From Billgrantia sulfidoxydans (GTDB taxonomy: Bacteria > Pseudomonadota > Gammaproteobacteria > Pseudomonadales > Halomonadaceae), in contig NZ_CP053381.1 in assembly GCF_017868775.1 (NCBI RefSeq), forward strand, positions 2,418,001 through 2,482,000: 64,000 nt of DNA. Direction: 5' to 3'. Positions 28,224 through 37,105 of this stretch are shown in pieces (the first letter of the stretch is position 1; each line of letters opens with the position of its first letter). Made by a program: the position numbers and the translations under genes. The notes under the pieces are model-generated. The model had not been told where the DNA came from. It saw nothing but the letters and a program-made list of their open reading frames with translations, and made no database searches.

Positions 28224-29516
28224 ATGGAAGAACTGCAACATATGCCCCCTTCGCTGTGGGCGGATACGGCGCCAGCGGCACCCGCCAGGCCCGCCCTGAC
28301 GGAAAGCCGTCGCGCCGATGTTTTGGTGATAGGAGGCGGCTTTACCGGGCTCAGCGCGGCACTGGCGCTGGCCGAGCGCGGTATCGATACCGTACTGCTC
28401 GAGGCCAACGCCATTGGCTGGGGCGCCTCGGGCCGTAATGGCGGCCAGGTCATACCGGGGCTGAAGTACGATCCCGAGACCTTGCGCCAGCGCTATGGCC
28501 AGGAGCGCGGGCAGAAGATGGTCGAACTCACCGGACGCAATGCCGATGTGGTGTTCGAGCTGATCCAGCGCCACGGCATCAACTGCGAGGCCAGCCGTAA
28601 CGGCTGGATCCAGCCGGCCGCCACGCATGCCAGTTTGAAGGTGATCGAGACACGCGCCCGCCAGTGGGCCGACCACGGCGTCGACGTGAGCTGGCTCGAC
28701 AAGGCGACATGCGCCGAGCGCCTGGGCAGCGAGGCCTATCTCGGCGCCTGGCTGGACCCGCGTGCCGGCGGCCTCAATCCACTGGCCTACGCACGCGGCC
28801 TGGCAACGGCCGCCGAGTCAGCCGGCGCACGGCTCTTCGAACGCTCTCCGGTACAGGGACTGAACGCCCAGTCAGGCCGCTGGGTGGCCGAGGTGCAGGG
28901 CGGCGCCACAATCGACGCCGGCCAGGTGCTGTTATGCACCAATGGCTATTCGGGAGGATTGCAGCCCGGACTGGCAAGAAGCGTGATAGCCGCCAACAGC
29001 TACCAGATCGCCACGCGACCGCTCACCGACGCGGAAGCGCAAGGCATACTGCCGGGGGGCGAAGTCGTCTCGGATGCCCGCAAGCTTCTGCTCTACTTTC
29101 GGCGGGACGCCAGCGGCCGGTTCCTGATGGGAGGGCGCGGCCCGTTCCACGAGCCCCAGGGCGAGCCCGACTTCCGCCACCTGCAGCGAGCCATCGGTAA
29201 ACTCTACCCAGCTCTGAAGAATGTGGAGATCGGCTACCGCTGGGCGGGCCGGGTCGCCCTGACACGCGACGCCCTGCCTCACGTGCATCAGCCCGCAGCG
29301 GGGCTGACCGTAGCGCTCGGCTACAACGGACGGGGTGTGGCCATGGGCACGCACCTGGGCAAGCTGATCGGTGAACACCTGGGCAACGACTCGCTCCACG
29401 AAGCCTTGCCCTTCCCGATCACGCCCATACAACCCATTCCCCTGCATGGGTTGCAGCGGCTCTATGTGGGTGCCGTGGTCAATTACTATAGAGCCCGGGA
29501 TTGGCTGGAACGCTAG
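28224..29516 (+). CDS. FAD-dependent oxidoreductase of the DAO family (amine/amino-acid oxidase, PuuB-like)
   Basis: A 430-residue flavoenzyme of the D-amino-acid oxidase superfamily. The N-terminal dinucleotide-binding motif is VLVIGGGFTGLSAALALAER (about residues 34-53), followed by LLEANAIGWGASGRNGGQV, where the SGRNGG loop binds FAD. The C-terminal part has YRWAGRVALTRDALPHV and LGYNGRGVAMGTHLGKLIGE. Relatives oxidise gamma-glutamylputrescine, sarcosine or other secondary amines and amino acids. As last gene of the ABC amino-acid import operon it probably oxidises the imported compound. Confidence 0.87.
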   Translation: MEELQHMPPSLWADTAPAAPARPALTESRRADVLVIGGGFTGLSAALALAERGIDTVLLEANAIGWGASGRNGGQVIPGLKYDPETLRQRYGQERGQKMVELTGRNADVVFELIQRHGINCEASRNGWIQPAATHASLKVIETRARQWADHGVDVSWLDKATCAERLGSEAYLGAWLDPRAGGLNPLAYARGLATAAESAGARLFERSPVQGLNAQSGRWVAEVQGGATIDAGQVLLCTNGYSGGLQPGLARSVIAANSYQIATRPLTDAEAQGILPGGEVVSDARKLLLYFRRDASGRFLMGGRGPFHEPQGEPDFRHLQRAIGKLYPALKNVEIGYRWAGRVALTRDALPHVHQPAAGLTVALGYNGRGVAMGTHLGKLIGEHLGNDSLHEALPFPITPIQPIPLHGLQRLYVGAVVNYYRARDWLER

Positions 29517-29570
29517 GCCACGCAGCCCCCTCTCTCCCTGGAGAGTCCGTGCATGGTAGGCTGGGCGCCT

Positions 29571-29608
29571 AATAACTATTTCAGTAACGGTATCTCAGCA
29601 ACGATACC
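29571..29608. promoter_or_regulatory. Candidate IclR operator: AATAACTATT plus inverted repeat
   Basis: The 10-mer AATAACTATT (29571-29580), also present at 25764-25773, is followed by GGTATCTCAGCAACGATACC (29589-29608), an inverted repeat of GGTATC with an 8-nt spacer. This lies 16 nt before the IclR start, as expected for autoregulation. That the 10-mer recurs before the ABC operon suggests one regulator or one promoter type for both. Confidence 0.45.
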
Positions 29609-29623
29609 TCAGGAGCCAAGCGA

Positions 29624-30418
29624 ATGGGCATCGGTGAAGAACAGAGTTCGCGCTCTTCCCTGTTCAACCAATCCATCGAGAAGGCATTCGCCATCCTGGA
29701 GTTGTTCGGCGCCCAGCATAGCCAGCTGAGCCTTTCCGAGATCGCCCGACTCAGCGGCATGAGCATGGGCTCGGTGCAGCGCATTACCCATACGCTGGAG
29801 CAGCTGGGCTACCTGATCAAGGTGCCCGCTTCGCGCAAGTACCGTATCGGCATCAAGATCCTGACCGTGGCCTCGCAATACCTGGAAGCGGACCTGCTGG
29901 TGGACTGCGCCAACCCCTACCTCTCGGACCTCAGCAACCGCTGCCTCGAAACGGTCTCGCTGACCGAGCCCAGTGGGCTCGAGATGGTCTATGTGGCCCG
30001 CTTCACCAGCCGCCATTACATACCCATCCACATGCCCATCGGCAGCCGGGTGCCCATGTACTGCACGGCTTCCGGGCGGGCCTACCTCTCAGCGCATGAT
30101 GAAACGACGATTCGTCGCTACCTGGAGGCCTCGGAGCTAATCCGCCATACCCCCGACACCGTGACGGATATCGATACCCTGCTGGAGATGATTCTGGCGT
30201 GTCGCAAGCGCGGCGTGGCCTGGAACAACGCTGAATACTTCCTGGGCGACATCAACGTCGCCGCCCCGGTACTCAATGGCTCAGGCGAGCCGGTAGCCGC
30301 GGTTCATGTCACCGCCCCCGGCAGCCGATGGACGCTCGATACCGCGCTCGAACGGCTGGCTCCACCGCTGATCGAGTGCGCGCGGGCGATCACCAAGGCG
30401 GCTCGCACGCGGATTTGA
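29624..30418 (+). CDS. IclR family transcriptional regulator
   Basis: A 264-residue regulator. The N-terminal winged helix (SLSEIARLSGMSMGSVQRIT, about residues 27-46, with HTLEQLGYLIK) is followed by the IclR effector domain (ETVSLTEPSGLEMVYVARF, GSRVPMYCTASGRAYLS, GVAWNNAEYFLGDINVAAPV). AGGAG precedes ATG 29624. It directly follows the ABC importer/oxidase operon and probably controls it. Confidence 0.92.
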   Translation: MGIGEEQSSRSSLFNQSIEKAFAILELFGAQHSQLSLSEIARLSGMSMGSVQRITHTLEQLGYLIKVPASRKYRIGIKILTVASQYLEADLLVDCANPYLSDLSNRCLETVSLTEPSGLEMVYVARFTSRHYIPIHMPIGSRVPMYCTASGRAYLSAHDETTIRRYLEASELIRHTPDTVTDIDTLLEMILACRKRGVAWNNAEYFLGDINVAAPVLNGSGEPVAAVHVTAPGSRWTLDTALERLAPPLIECARAITKAARTRI

Positions 30419-30428
30419 CCCCCCAAGC

Positions 30429-31223
30429 CTACTCCACCGCTTCGCGCTTGCGCACCACGTCGATCTGCTGTTGTTGCCGGGTCCACTTGCCCTGGGGCTT
30501 GTCGATGTACTGGAAGTACTCGTTGGTGAAATTGCCCTGGTTGCAGGTGGTGCGATAGCAGGCCGTGGGCACCTCGCCGCGCGGCAGCACCTGGTTGAAT
30601 ACCCCCGGCCCGGTCAGCTCGAAGATGTTCTTCTCGCTAGCGCTCTCGATATTGGCCAGAATGGCCTCGCCGATACGCACGATATTGGGGTTTGCCGGCC
30701 TGCTGGCGATGAAGTAGTTGCTAATCTCGCCGCGGCGGGTGGTGATGTAGAGTTCGTCCATCCTGGGCTTGACGATCCGCGCCAGGGGCCACACCGCATG
30801 GGCGTCGATGTCCAGGTAGACCCCGCCGTGCTTCTGCAGCACCAGCACGCGCCAGAAATCGGCCTGGGCGGCCCCCACCTGCAGGCGGGAGTAGGCCTCG
30901 TAGACGGCCGGCGAGAAATTCTCGCGGATGAAGTCGGCCCGTGCCTCGGTGACCATGAAGCGGTACTCGAAGGTCGGCGCCATCAGGCGGTTGAACAGGT
31001 AGTTCAGGTAGACCGGCAGCGTCGCCTTGTCGGTGAAGTTGGTCTGCCAGATGGTGCGCGGCACCTTGGCCTGTCGGCTCGATTTCCACCACGGCGCGGC
31101 CCGTTCGGGGATGATGAAACGCTTGTCGGGGAAGACGTAATGGAAGCCATACGAAGCCACCTTGGTGATGTTGGCCAGCAGCTTGACCAGCCTGGCGAAG
31201 GCCAGAATGCCTGTGTTCTTCAC
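30429..31223 (-). CDS. Glycosyltransferase, GT32-like (DXD-type sugar transferase)
   Basis: A 264-residue protein of the glycosyltransferase sugar-binding (DXD) family. It has VPRTIWQTNFTDKATLP near residue 53, a central SRLQVGAAQADFWRVLVL helix, and the metal/nucleotide-sugar motif GGVYLDIDAHAVWP near residue 135. Relatives act in capsule and LPS core building. It is convergent with the IclR gene and divergent from the GT4 gene at 31614, at the left edge of the LPS locus. Donor and acceptor unknown. Confidence 0.82.
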   Translation of the reverse strand: MKNTGILAFARLVKLLANITKVASYGFHYVFPDKRFIIPERAAPWWKSSRQAKVPRTIWQTNFTDKATLPVYLNYLFNRLMAPTFEYRFMVTEARADFIRENFSPAVYEAYSRLQVGAAQADFWRVLVLQKHGGVYLDIDAHAVWPLARIVKPRMDELYITTRRGEISNYFIASRPANPNIVRIGEAILANIESASEKNIFELTGPGVFNQVLPRGEVPTACYRTTCNQGNFTNEYFQYIDKPQGKWTRQQQQIDVVRKREAVE

Positions 31224-31613
31224 TCTGCATCCTCTGATGGTGTCACGCTCGGCCGAAGCTTCGAGCGCCCACTGCGATGAACCCCTCCATGGTGATTCGC
31301 CTCTGCTTGCCTCGAAACCGCACCGGCCTTCGCCTGGAACGGCTGCGATGGGCAGGCAGTGGCACCCCTACGACAGGGCCTCGGCCTGGCAGTTCCCCAC
31401 GGCCTCACGACGAGAGAGACCTACCGCGCCCCAACGAGCGCACTCTAGCATGCCGATACGATCCACAAGCGAGAAAAAACAGAGGAGGACTCAACGGACT
31501 GCGGTCAGGCAAAATCGCCGGTTCATGCCGCGCCGGGCGGGTCGCCTAGGCGTGTCGGCGGCGATCCGGTAAACTGGCCGGTCAAATACCATAAATCGTG
31601 GAGCAGGGATGCA
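31224..31613. other. 390-nt divergent intergenic region, no gene seen
   Basis: This gap separates the divergent GT32-like and GT4 genes and should hold both promoters. Open frames in it have no ribosome binding sites and low-complexity translations. I see no RNA gene, repeat or clear operator. Confidence 0.5.
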
Positions 31614-32672
31614 ATGCAAAAGCGTTTCGCCTTTGTCATTTCCGATCTTTATGGCGGTGGCGCGCAAAAATCACTGCTTTATACCGCAGAAGGGCTGCGC
31701 CAGCGCGGCCATGCAGTGAAGGTGTTCACGCTTCGTGAGCGAATCGAGCACCGCATCCCCGAAGGCCTCGAAATCGTCAACCTGGCCGTCATCAATCGCT
31801 TTACCAAGGCTTTCAATACGAGCTGGGTAGAGAAATGGCAGGCGAGGAACATCGCCAAGGCCGTCAGCGATTTTCGCGCCGATACCGTGCTCTCCTGCTC
31901 CTGCGACAGGATCACCCGGCACATGCAGCACCCCAACCTGTATTTCTGGGTAAAGGGCGATTCCTCCGCGCAGCTGCGCCACTCTCCCAAGCGTGAAAAG
32001 GAGTTTGCCAAGCAGCGCCGTTATTACAGTGGACGCAAGATCATTGCCGTTTCCCACGGGGTGGAGAAAAACCTGCAGGAAGTGATCGGCATACGGCCCT
32101 CTCACATCCAGACCATCTACAACCCCTACGAGCGCCACCCCTTCCTGGAGATGGCCAAAGAAGAGGTCTCGGTTCCCTTTGCCGAATACTTCATCCATGT
32201 CGGCGCCTTTACCCACGTCAAGCGGCAGGACCGCCTGCTTCGGGCCTACGCGCGCAGCGGCATCGAGACACCGCTGATGCTGCTCGGCAAGGGAGAAACC
32301 GAAGGGGTAATCAAGCAGCTGATCGCCGAACTGGGGCTCGAGGACAGGGTCGCCATGCTCGGCTACCGCACCAACCCCTACCCCTTCATCCAGCGGGCCA
32401 AGGCCCTGGTGCTGACCTCCGACGCCGAAGGGCTGCCCCGCGTTCTCATCGAGGCGCTGCTGCTGCATACGCCGGTGATCAGCGTGGATTGCCCAAGCGG
32501 GCCCAGGGAGATTCTCACGGGGGAACTGACCGACTTTCTCGTCGGGCAAGAGGACGAAGCAGGCCTGGCGGATGCCATGGCCCGGATGGATGCCGCACCG
32601 GTCAAGATCGATGAGCGCTATTACCAGCAGTTCCTGACCGAGAACGTGATTCCCCAGTTCGAAGCGCTGTGA
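31614..32672 (+). CDS. Glycosyltransferase family 4
   Basis: A 352-residue GT-B enzyme. The acceptor-side N-terminus begins FAFVISDLYGGGAQKSLLYT; the donor-side half has FIHVGAFTHVKRQDRLLRAY and the E-x7-E motif in SDAEGLPRVLIEALLLHTPV, ending with CPSGPREIL. An ATG at 31614 is used. With the following kinase and GT92-like genes it forms a plus-strand block likely to build the LPS core. Its C-terminal domain closely resembles that of the GT4 at 34567-35676 (CPSGP-EIL), so both may be core enzymes. Confidence 0.88.
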   Translation: MQKRFAFVISDLYGGGAQKSLLYTAEGLRQRGHAVKVFTLRERIEHRIPEGLEIVNLAVINRFTKAFNTSWVEKWQARNIAKAVSDFRADTVLSCSCDRITRHMQHPNLYFWVKGDSSAQLRHSPKREKEFAKQRRYYSGRKIIAVSHGVEKNLQEVIGIRPSHIQTIYNPYERHPFLEMAKEEVSVPFAEYFIHVGAFTHVKRQDRLLRAYARSGIETPLMLLGKGETEGVIKQLIAELGLEDRVAMLGYRTNPYPFIQRAKALVLTSDAEGLPRVLIEALLLHTPVISVDCPSGPREILTGELTDFLVGQEDEAGLADAMARMDAAPVKIDERYYQQFLTENVIPQFEAL

Positions 32673-32685
32673 GCGGCAACATGTC

Positions 32686-33393
32686 ATGAAGCTACTCGAC
32701 ATACCCTTCAACGACCGTCGGCGTCGTTACCTGATATTCCACGCCAACGGCCTACCCGAGCGGCTCGAGCTCGCCAGCACGACAACCACCGCGCAGTTCG
32801 AAGCCATCGGCAGCAGCCGATTCTTCGTTTCGCGTGACGGTACGCTATTGGCCAAGGTCGTGCCGGACAAATTCATAAAGGCGCAAACACCGCTGAAATG
32901 GCTGCTTCGCGATTACCTCGAGAAGCGCTGTCTGGGGCAATGCGATGCCCGGAAGGAGTACGACAGCCTGCAGATCCTGAGACATGCCGGGCTGGCCACG
33001 CCCCGCTGCCATGGCTGGGGCATCTCGCTCAACCCAGGCAACCGCAACGCCTCGCTGCTGCTGATGGAGCACGTTCGTGACGCCCGGCCTGGAGGCGAAG
33101 TGTTCGACGCACTCAACGAAGAAGACCGAATGGTCTTCTTGGAGCACTTCTGCGACGAAGTCGCCCAGCTCGCCCGCTTCGGGTACGTTCACCGCGACTT
33201 GCACTATAACAACCTACTCGTGACCACCGACGGCAGCTTGCTATGGATCGACGCTCACCTGCGCCGGCTGCCGAAGGAGAGCGGCAAGGCATGGAAGGCC
33301 CTGGAAGCCTCGCTAACGGAGAGCAAGCTGCGCGGTGCCGAGTATCGAGGATTCGTCCACCAGCATTTGCATAAAAACCTCGCTCCGCCATAA
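32686..33393 (+). CDS. LPS core heptose/Kdo kinase-like protein (WaaP/RIO-type kinase fold)
   Basis: A 235-residue protein-kinase-like phosphotransferase of the lipopolysaccharide kinase group. It shows a Lys-containing strand (GTLLAKVVPDK near residue 55), an Arg/Lys-rich membrane-facing segment, the catalytic loop GYVHRDLHYNNLLV (Asp near residue 168) and LLWIDAHLRRLP in the place of the DFG-type metal site. It starts 13 nt after the GT4 stop, so the two are co-transcribed. Expected role: phosphorylation of an inner-core sugar. Confidence 0.82.
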   Translation: MKLLDIPFNDRRRRYLIFHANGLPERLELASTTTTAQFEAIGSSRFFVSRDGTLLAKVVPDKFIKAQTPLKWLLRDYLEKRCLGQCDARKEYDSLQILRHAGLATPRCHGWGISLNPGNRNASLLLMEHVRDARPGGEVFDALNEEDRMVFLEHFCDEVAQLARFGYVHRDLHYNNLLVTTDGSLLWIDAHLRRLPKESGKAWKALEASLTESKLRGAEYRGFVHQHLHKNLAPP

Positions 33394-33419
33394 TACCGAC
33401 CATACCGACCATACCGACT
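33393..33419. repeat. Three tandem copies of a 9-bp unit
   Basis: ATACCGACC, ATACCGACC and ATACCGACT follow directly after the stop codon of the kinase gene. Such a short run can vary in copy number by slippage. No function is evident. Confidence 0.6.
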
Positions 33420-33454
33420 CCGGCCAAAGCCAACTTACTATTTAACGAAGCGAT

Positions 33455-34522
33455 ATGAACACTACGCTGAATACCGTACGCCTGCCCGAGCAGCTTGGGC
33501 TTCGCCGGGAGCCTTCCGCCAACGAGGCTCTCAGCAAGAATGAGCTGGAAAAGTTCGACGCCCTTACCCTCTTCTATGACGTGTTTCTGGATCAGGCAGG
33601 TAAGCGCCTTGTCGCTATCGGCCCGCCGGCAAATAACCTGGCTGACTACGTTGCTGCTGCCAAGCTGACGATTGATGGTAGGGCTCAGCGTTTCAAGTTT
33701 CGGGACCTACCCGACTACAAGCTATCCATCCTCGAAGCAAACGTTGCTGTGGGTACCCACTGCCTGGTCGAGTTCAGCTTTGCCGACTTCAAGGCAACGT
33801 TCCAGTTGAATCGAAATCAGGAAGCGCGTGGCAGGCGCATCCTTGCGGCTATTTCCAAAGACAATGCCCCTGAGTGGGTAGCCACTTGGGCGGATTTTCA
33901 TCGCCACAACTACGACATCGATGAGGTCATCGTCTATGACAATGGCAGCAACAATATCGATGAACTGAGGCACACATTGCGAGGCAAGGCGCAGATAATC
34001 GAGTGGAAATTTCCTTATGGCCCGCCAGGAAGAAGGTTTAATAAATTTGCTCAGCCTGGTGCATTGAACCATTGTCTAAGAAAGTTTTGCAAGGATGGGA
34101 CGCTCTTCAATTTTGATATTGATGAGCTTCTCATTGCCGATAAGAAAAAACTATTTGGCGAGATTAATAGAAATGGAACGTTATACTTGGACAGCTATTA
34201 TGTACCGAAAACTCAACCACTGAAACATCACTATACACACTACGATTTCAAATTCCGCGAGCCAAACAAAGTCAACAAAGCAAGAAAATTCGTGTGCTTG
34301 GAGAATTCAGTGGATATCATATCTCAGCATAACACATGGAAGAAAAACCCTATTTTAAATTATCGTCGCACTAAGCCAGAAAAGCTCGAAAGCCGACATG
34401 CATATTTTTTACATTTCCTTGCTATCACTACCAACTGGGAGCCAAGCTTAGGAAAACTAAACATGGCAAGCGAAAGTCGCCTACAAATGGATATTAGCCA
34501 TATTGAAAAAAAACCAATATAA
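33455..34522 (+). CDS. Glycosyltransferase, GT92/GT2-like
   Basis: A 355-residue protein with a central glycosyltransferase domain: ILAAISKDNAPEWVATWADF, then EVIVYDNGSNN near residue 165, and the acidic motif LFNFDIDELL near residue 222, matching the GT92/Glyco_tranf_2_4 families. The N-terminal 120 residues hold a small beta domain of unknown kind. The base composition drops clearly from about 34010 onward, so the 3' half is more AT-rich than the 5' half. It converges on the GT4 gene at 34567. Confidence 0.77.
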   Translation: MNTTLNTVRLPEQLGLRREPSANEALSKNELEKFDALTLFYDVFLDQAGKRLVAIGPPANNLADYVAAAKLTIDGRAQRFKFRDLPDYKLSILEANVAVGTHCLVEFSFADFKATFQLNRNQEARGRRILAAISKDNAPEWVATWADFHRHNYDIDEVIVYDNGSNNIDELRHTLRGKAQIIEWKFPYGPPGRRFNKFAQPGALNHCLRKFCKDGTLFNFDIDELLIADKKKLFGEINRNGTLYLDSYYVPKTQPLKHHYTHYDFKFREPNKVNKARKFVCLENSVDIISQHNTWKKNPILNYRRTKPEKLESRHAYFLHFLAITTNWEPSLGKLNMASESRLQMDISHIEKKPI

Positions 34523-34566
34523 AAACCAAAACATAATATTTAAACCAACGCCCCCTATACTAAAAA

Positions 34567-35676
34567 CTAACATTCAATCAAAGATAAGTAGCGCATAGCC
34601 ACACCATGAAAATTAAATTTTTCCACGTACTCATTGGGAATGACCGGAGGCGCTTCAACAACGCTTCTAATTGCTTTTGAAAAATCGCCCTCATTGCGAG
34701 GATCTATAAGATATTTTTTTAGCCTCCCAGCTAAAATTTCTTCAGGTCCCGAGGGACAGTTAGTGCTTATCACCGGAGTACCACACGCTAAAGCCTCCGC
34801 CAAAACGAGTGAAAAGCCTTCATAATCCGAACTCAAGAGAAGAGCCGTAGCTCTTTTCATATATGGGTAGGGGTTTTCACGATAGCCCAATAAAAAAACT
34901 GAATCCTGCAATTCAAAATCACGAATCATATTAACGATCTCGGCACGTCCTTCTCCCTCGCCGACAATAATTAAGGGAAAAGCAACTTTACTTCCACGAT
35001 AAGCACGAAGCAAGCGATCAAATCGTTTTGCGCGCAAATCCAAACGCCCTACAAAAAGAAGAAAATTTTGAGGCACATCATCGATCGGCTCATGAGAAAA
35101 ACTGCGGATTTTATCGACATCAATAGGATTGCTTATAGCGATATATTTCAAAGGCTTGCAACCAATCACATCAATTAACCTTTCATTTATACCCCTCGAG
35201 ACTCCCAGTACTTTCTTGCCACCGTACAGACTTTTAATCTTTTGTATTTTTATCAATCTACCCAACAAGCTTTTATTCCCCAGAAATGCCTCCACAGGGT
35301 CGGAGTGAAGACAGTACCATGCCTCACTTACAAGCACACTACGCCTAATCACTTGATGCGTGTAATGCAAGTTAGCTAAGACCAAGTCATAATTGGCCTC
35401 ACTCTGCCTCAGCCATGCGTTTATTAGCTCAGCATGCAAACGATAGCGTTTAAATCGTTGCCACCTCCCTTTATAGCGAAAAGGTATTTTGTGAACTCTT
35501 GAGCAACCCTCTAACACATGTGTTACTCGCTCACTTAAAACCAGAATTTCGACCTTTGCTCCTAGTCTAGACAATCCTTTTGCCAAATCTCTAATCACTA
35601 TTGGAGCGCCACCTGAGTCTAGATGATCTATAGCAATCAAAACATGCGCGCTATACGTATGAGAATCTACAGTCAT
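34567..35676 (-). CDS. Glycosyltransferase family 4
   Basis: A 369-residue GT-B enzyme. It begins with VLIAIDHLDSGGAPIVIRDL, and the donor half has NFLLFVGRLDLRAKRFDRLL, GEGEGRAEIV and the E-x7-E motif in SSDYEGFSLVLAEALACGTP with CPSGPEEIL. I use ATG 35676 with AAGTG upstream; a GTG at 35685 is also in frame. The gene is distinctly AT-rich compared with waaL next to it, 13 nt upstream in the same operon. Likely a core or O-antigen sugar transferase. Confidence 0.87.
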   Translation of the reverse strand: MTVDSHTYSAHVLIAIDHLDSGGAPIVIRDLAKGLSRLGAKVEILVLSERVTHVLEGCSRVHKIPFRYKGRWQRFKRYRLHAELINAWLRQSEANYDLVLANLHYTHQVIRRSVLVSEAWYCLHSDPVEAFLGNKSLLGRLIKIQKIKSLYGGKKVLGVSRGINERLIDVIGCKPLKYIAISNPIDVDKIRSFSHEPIDDVPQNFLLFVGRLDLRAKRFDRLLRAYRGSKVAFPLIIVGEGEGRAEIVNMIRDFELQDSVFLLGYRENPYPYMKRATALLLSSDYEGFSLVLAEALACGTPVISTNCPSGPEEILAGRLKKYLIDPRNEGDFSKAIRSVVEAPPVIPNEYVEKFNFHGVAMRYLSLIEC

Positions 35677-35689
35677 AAAAATCACTTAG

Positions 35690-36961
35690 CTAACGTGAGT
35701 TAAACTTAACCATAGTAGAAGTACGACCCCACAGCACCACAAGCCAGAACGCATACATCATCACACCGCTGTTGTGAGCCAGAAACACCTGAGACAGGCC
35801 GAAGTCGATATAGGCAACAGGTAGGAGAGCACCAGCTACTGCCAGCGAACGCAGCTCCATATCCTGCGTCTTGAAGTGCTGGATGAATAAACGGAGCGGC
35901 ACGAGATAGAGCGCCAACAGCACGGCCAGACCTATCAATCCTCGCTTGACAAGAGCATCGAGAAACTCATTGTGCACATGCCCGTAACGGGTTACGTAGG
36001 GGTTGATTACTCCTTTGTCCGCCAAGCGCTGCATACCTTCCTTGTAACCTTCAGTGCCCCATCCGATAAACGGCTTTTCCAGTACCAAGAGTGCGGAACC
36101 GCGCCACATTTCGAAGCGATCGCCAAGCGACGTGCGCCGATTCTCGCCGGAGGCATACTGCGAAATGTTGTCGAAGGCCTGATGGATACGTGGTTGCACA
36201 CCCGTTTGCGGCATTGCATAGACCAGCATCGCCCCCGTCACCATCAAAGCCAGCGCGGCTACCTTGAGCCTGGCAGAAAGCTGCCTGCCATAGCCACGGT
36301 AAAGCACCAACAGCACGAAGGGAAAACCGATCCAGCCACCACGGCTACCCGAGAACAGCGAGCCTAGAATACCCATAAGGGCACCGACCAGGAGCAGCAA
36401 CACCCAAGGCCAACGCCGTGGCTGCACTACCGCCCACCCCAACCCCGCCAGGCAAAAGATGCCCAGCAGCATACTCAGATTGCCGAACTGGATGACGTAG
36501 GTGTAACCCTCTGCTCGCGCCACCTCTGCCACCAGCTTCTGCCAGCCCGCCCAGCTCCCCGCGCCGATGGCACCCAGAATGATGCCGCTCCACATCCAAG
36601 CCAAGCGTGGTGGATAGGCCATTACCAGTAGCATGGCAGGCACGGCTAACAAAAAGCGTATCGGTTTATCCAATCCGCGCGCTCCCTGCCCGTCCACCCA
36701 TGCTGCCACCATGCCAACAGTGGCATAAGAGAACAACGCAGCGATCACCAGCCAGTCCTGGCGAGACAACCCCAGTGTAGGGCGCACCACCAGCAGCCAG
36801 GCACTCCCCAACAGTAGCAGTAGCGCCCCGACCGAGTAGCCACTGGGCACTACCAAGGCGATGGCACCAAACAGGAAAACGGCAAAGCTCGTGTACAAGT
36901 TTAAAAAAGCGGTTCTATCCGAGGCGCTGGGCAATGTGGTTGTTACGTTGTGGGCATTCAC
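35690..36961 (-). CDS. O-antigen ligase family protein (WaaL-like)
   Basis: Polytopic membrane protein of about 423 residues with around 12 helices and the Wzy_C/O-antigen ligase domain. The large periplasmic loop carries RRTSLGDRFEMWRGSALLV and the conserved GWGTEGYKEGM and YGHVHNEFLDALVKRG, where the His in HNEF is typical of ligases. It should join O-antigen from the lipid carrier to the lipid A core. The start is uncertain: GTG 36961 (VNAHNVTTT) gives a normal N-terminus, while the frame is open up to GTG 37024. With an ABC transporter exporting the chain, ligase is the better reading than Wzy polymerase. Confidence 0.82.
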   Translation of the reverse strand: MNAHNVTTTLPSASDRTAFLNLYTSFAVFLFGAIALVVPSGYSVGALLLLLGSAWLLVVRPTLGLSRQDWLVIAALFSYATVGMVAAWVDGQGARGLDKPIRFLLAVPAMLLVMAYPPRLAWMWSGIILGAIGAGSWAGWQKLVAEVARAEGYTYVIQFGNLSMLLGIFCLAGLGWAVVQPRRWPWVLLLLVGALMGILGSLFSGSRGGWIGFPFVLLVLYRGYGRQLSARLKVAALALMVTGAMLVYAMPQTGVQPRIHQAFDNISQYASGENRRTSLGDRFEMWRGSALLVLEKPFIGWGTEGYKEGMQRLADKGVINPYVTRYGHVHNEFLDALVKRGLIGLAVLLALYLVPLRLFIQHFKTQDMELRSLAVAGALLPVAYIDFGLSQVFLAHNSGVMMYAFWLVVLWGRTSTMVKFNSR

Positions 36962-37105
36962 GAGTCGATAACTTAGCTGATCCAGGGGGCAATATCCTAC
37001 CACACCCCAGCCAAGCCGGCGCACCCTTAAGCGGCCGTCTCATATGAATTTTCGCACATTCAAGGCAAGCTAGCCCTAGCAGGCGCCGCAATACCGTTTG
37101 ATACC

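Noticed and set aside
35690..36961. Reading the polytopic protein as a Wzy polymerase
   Set aside because: The locus has Wzm/Wzt and no Wzx or Wzz; the HNEF loop and position by the core genes fit a ligase better.
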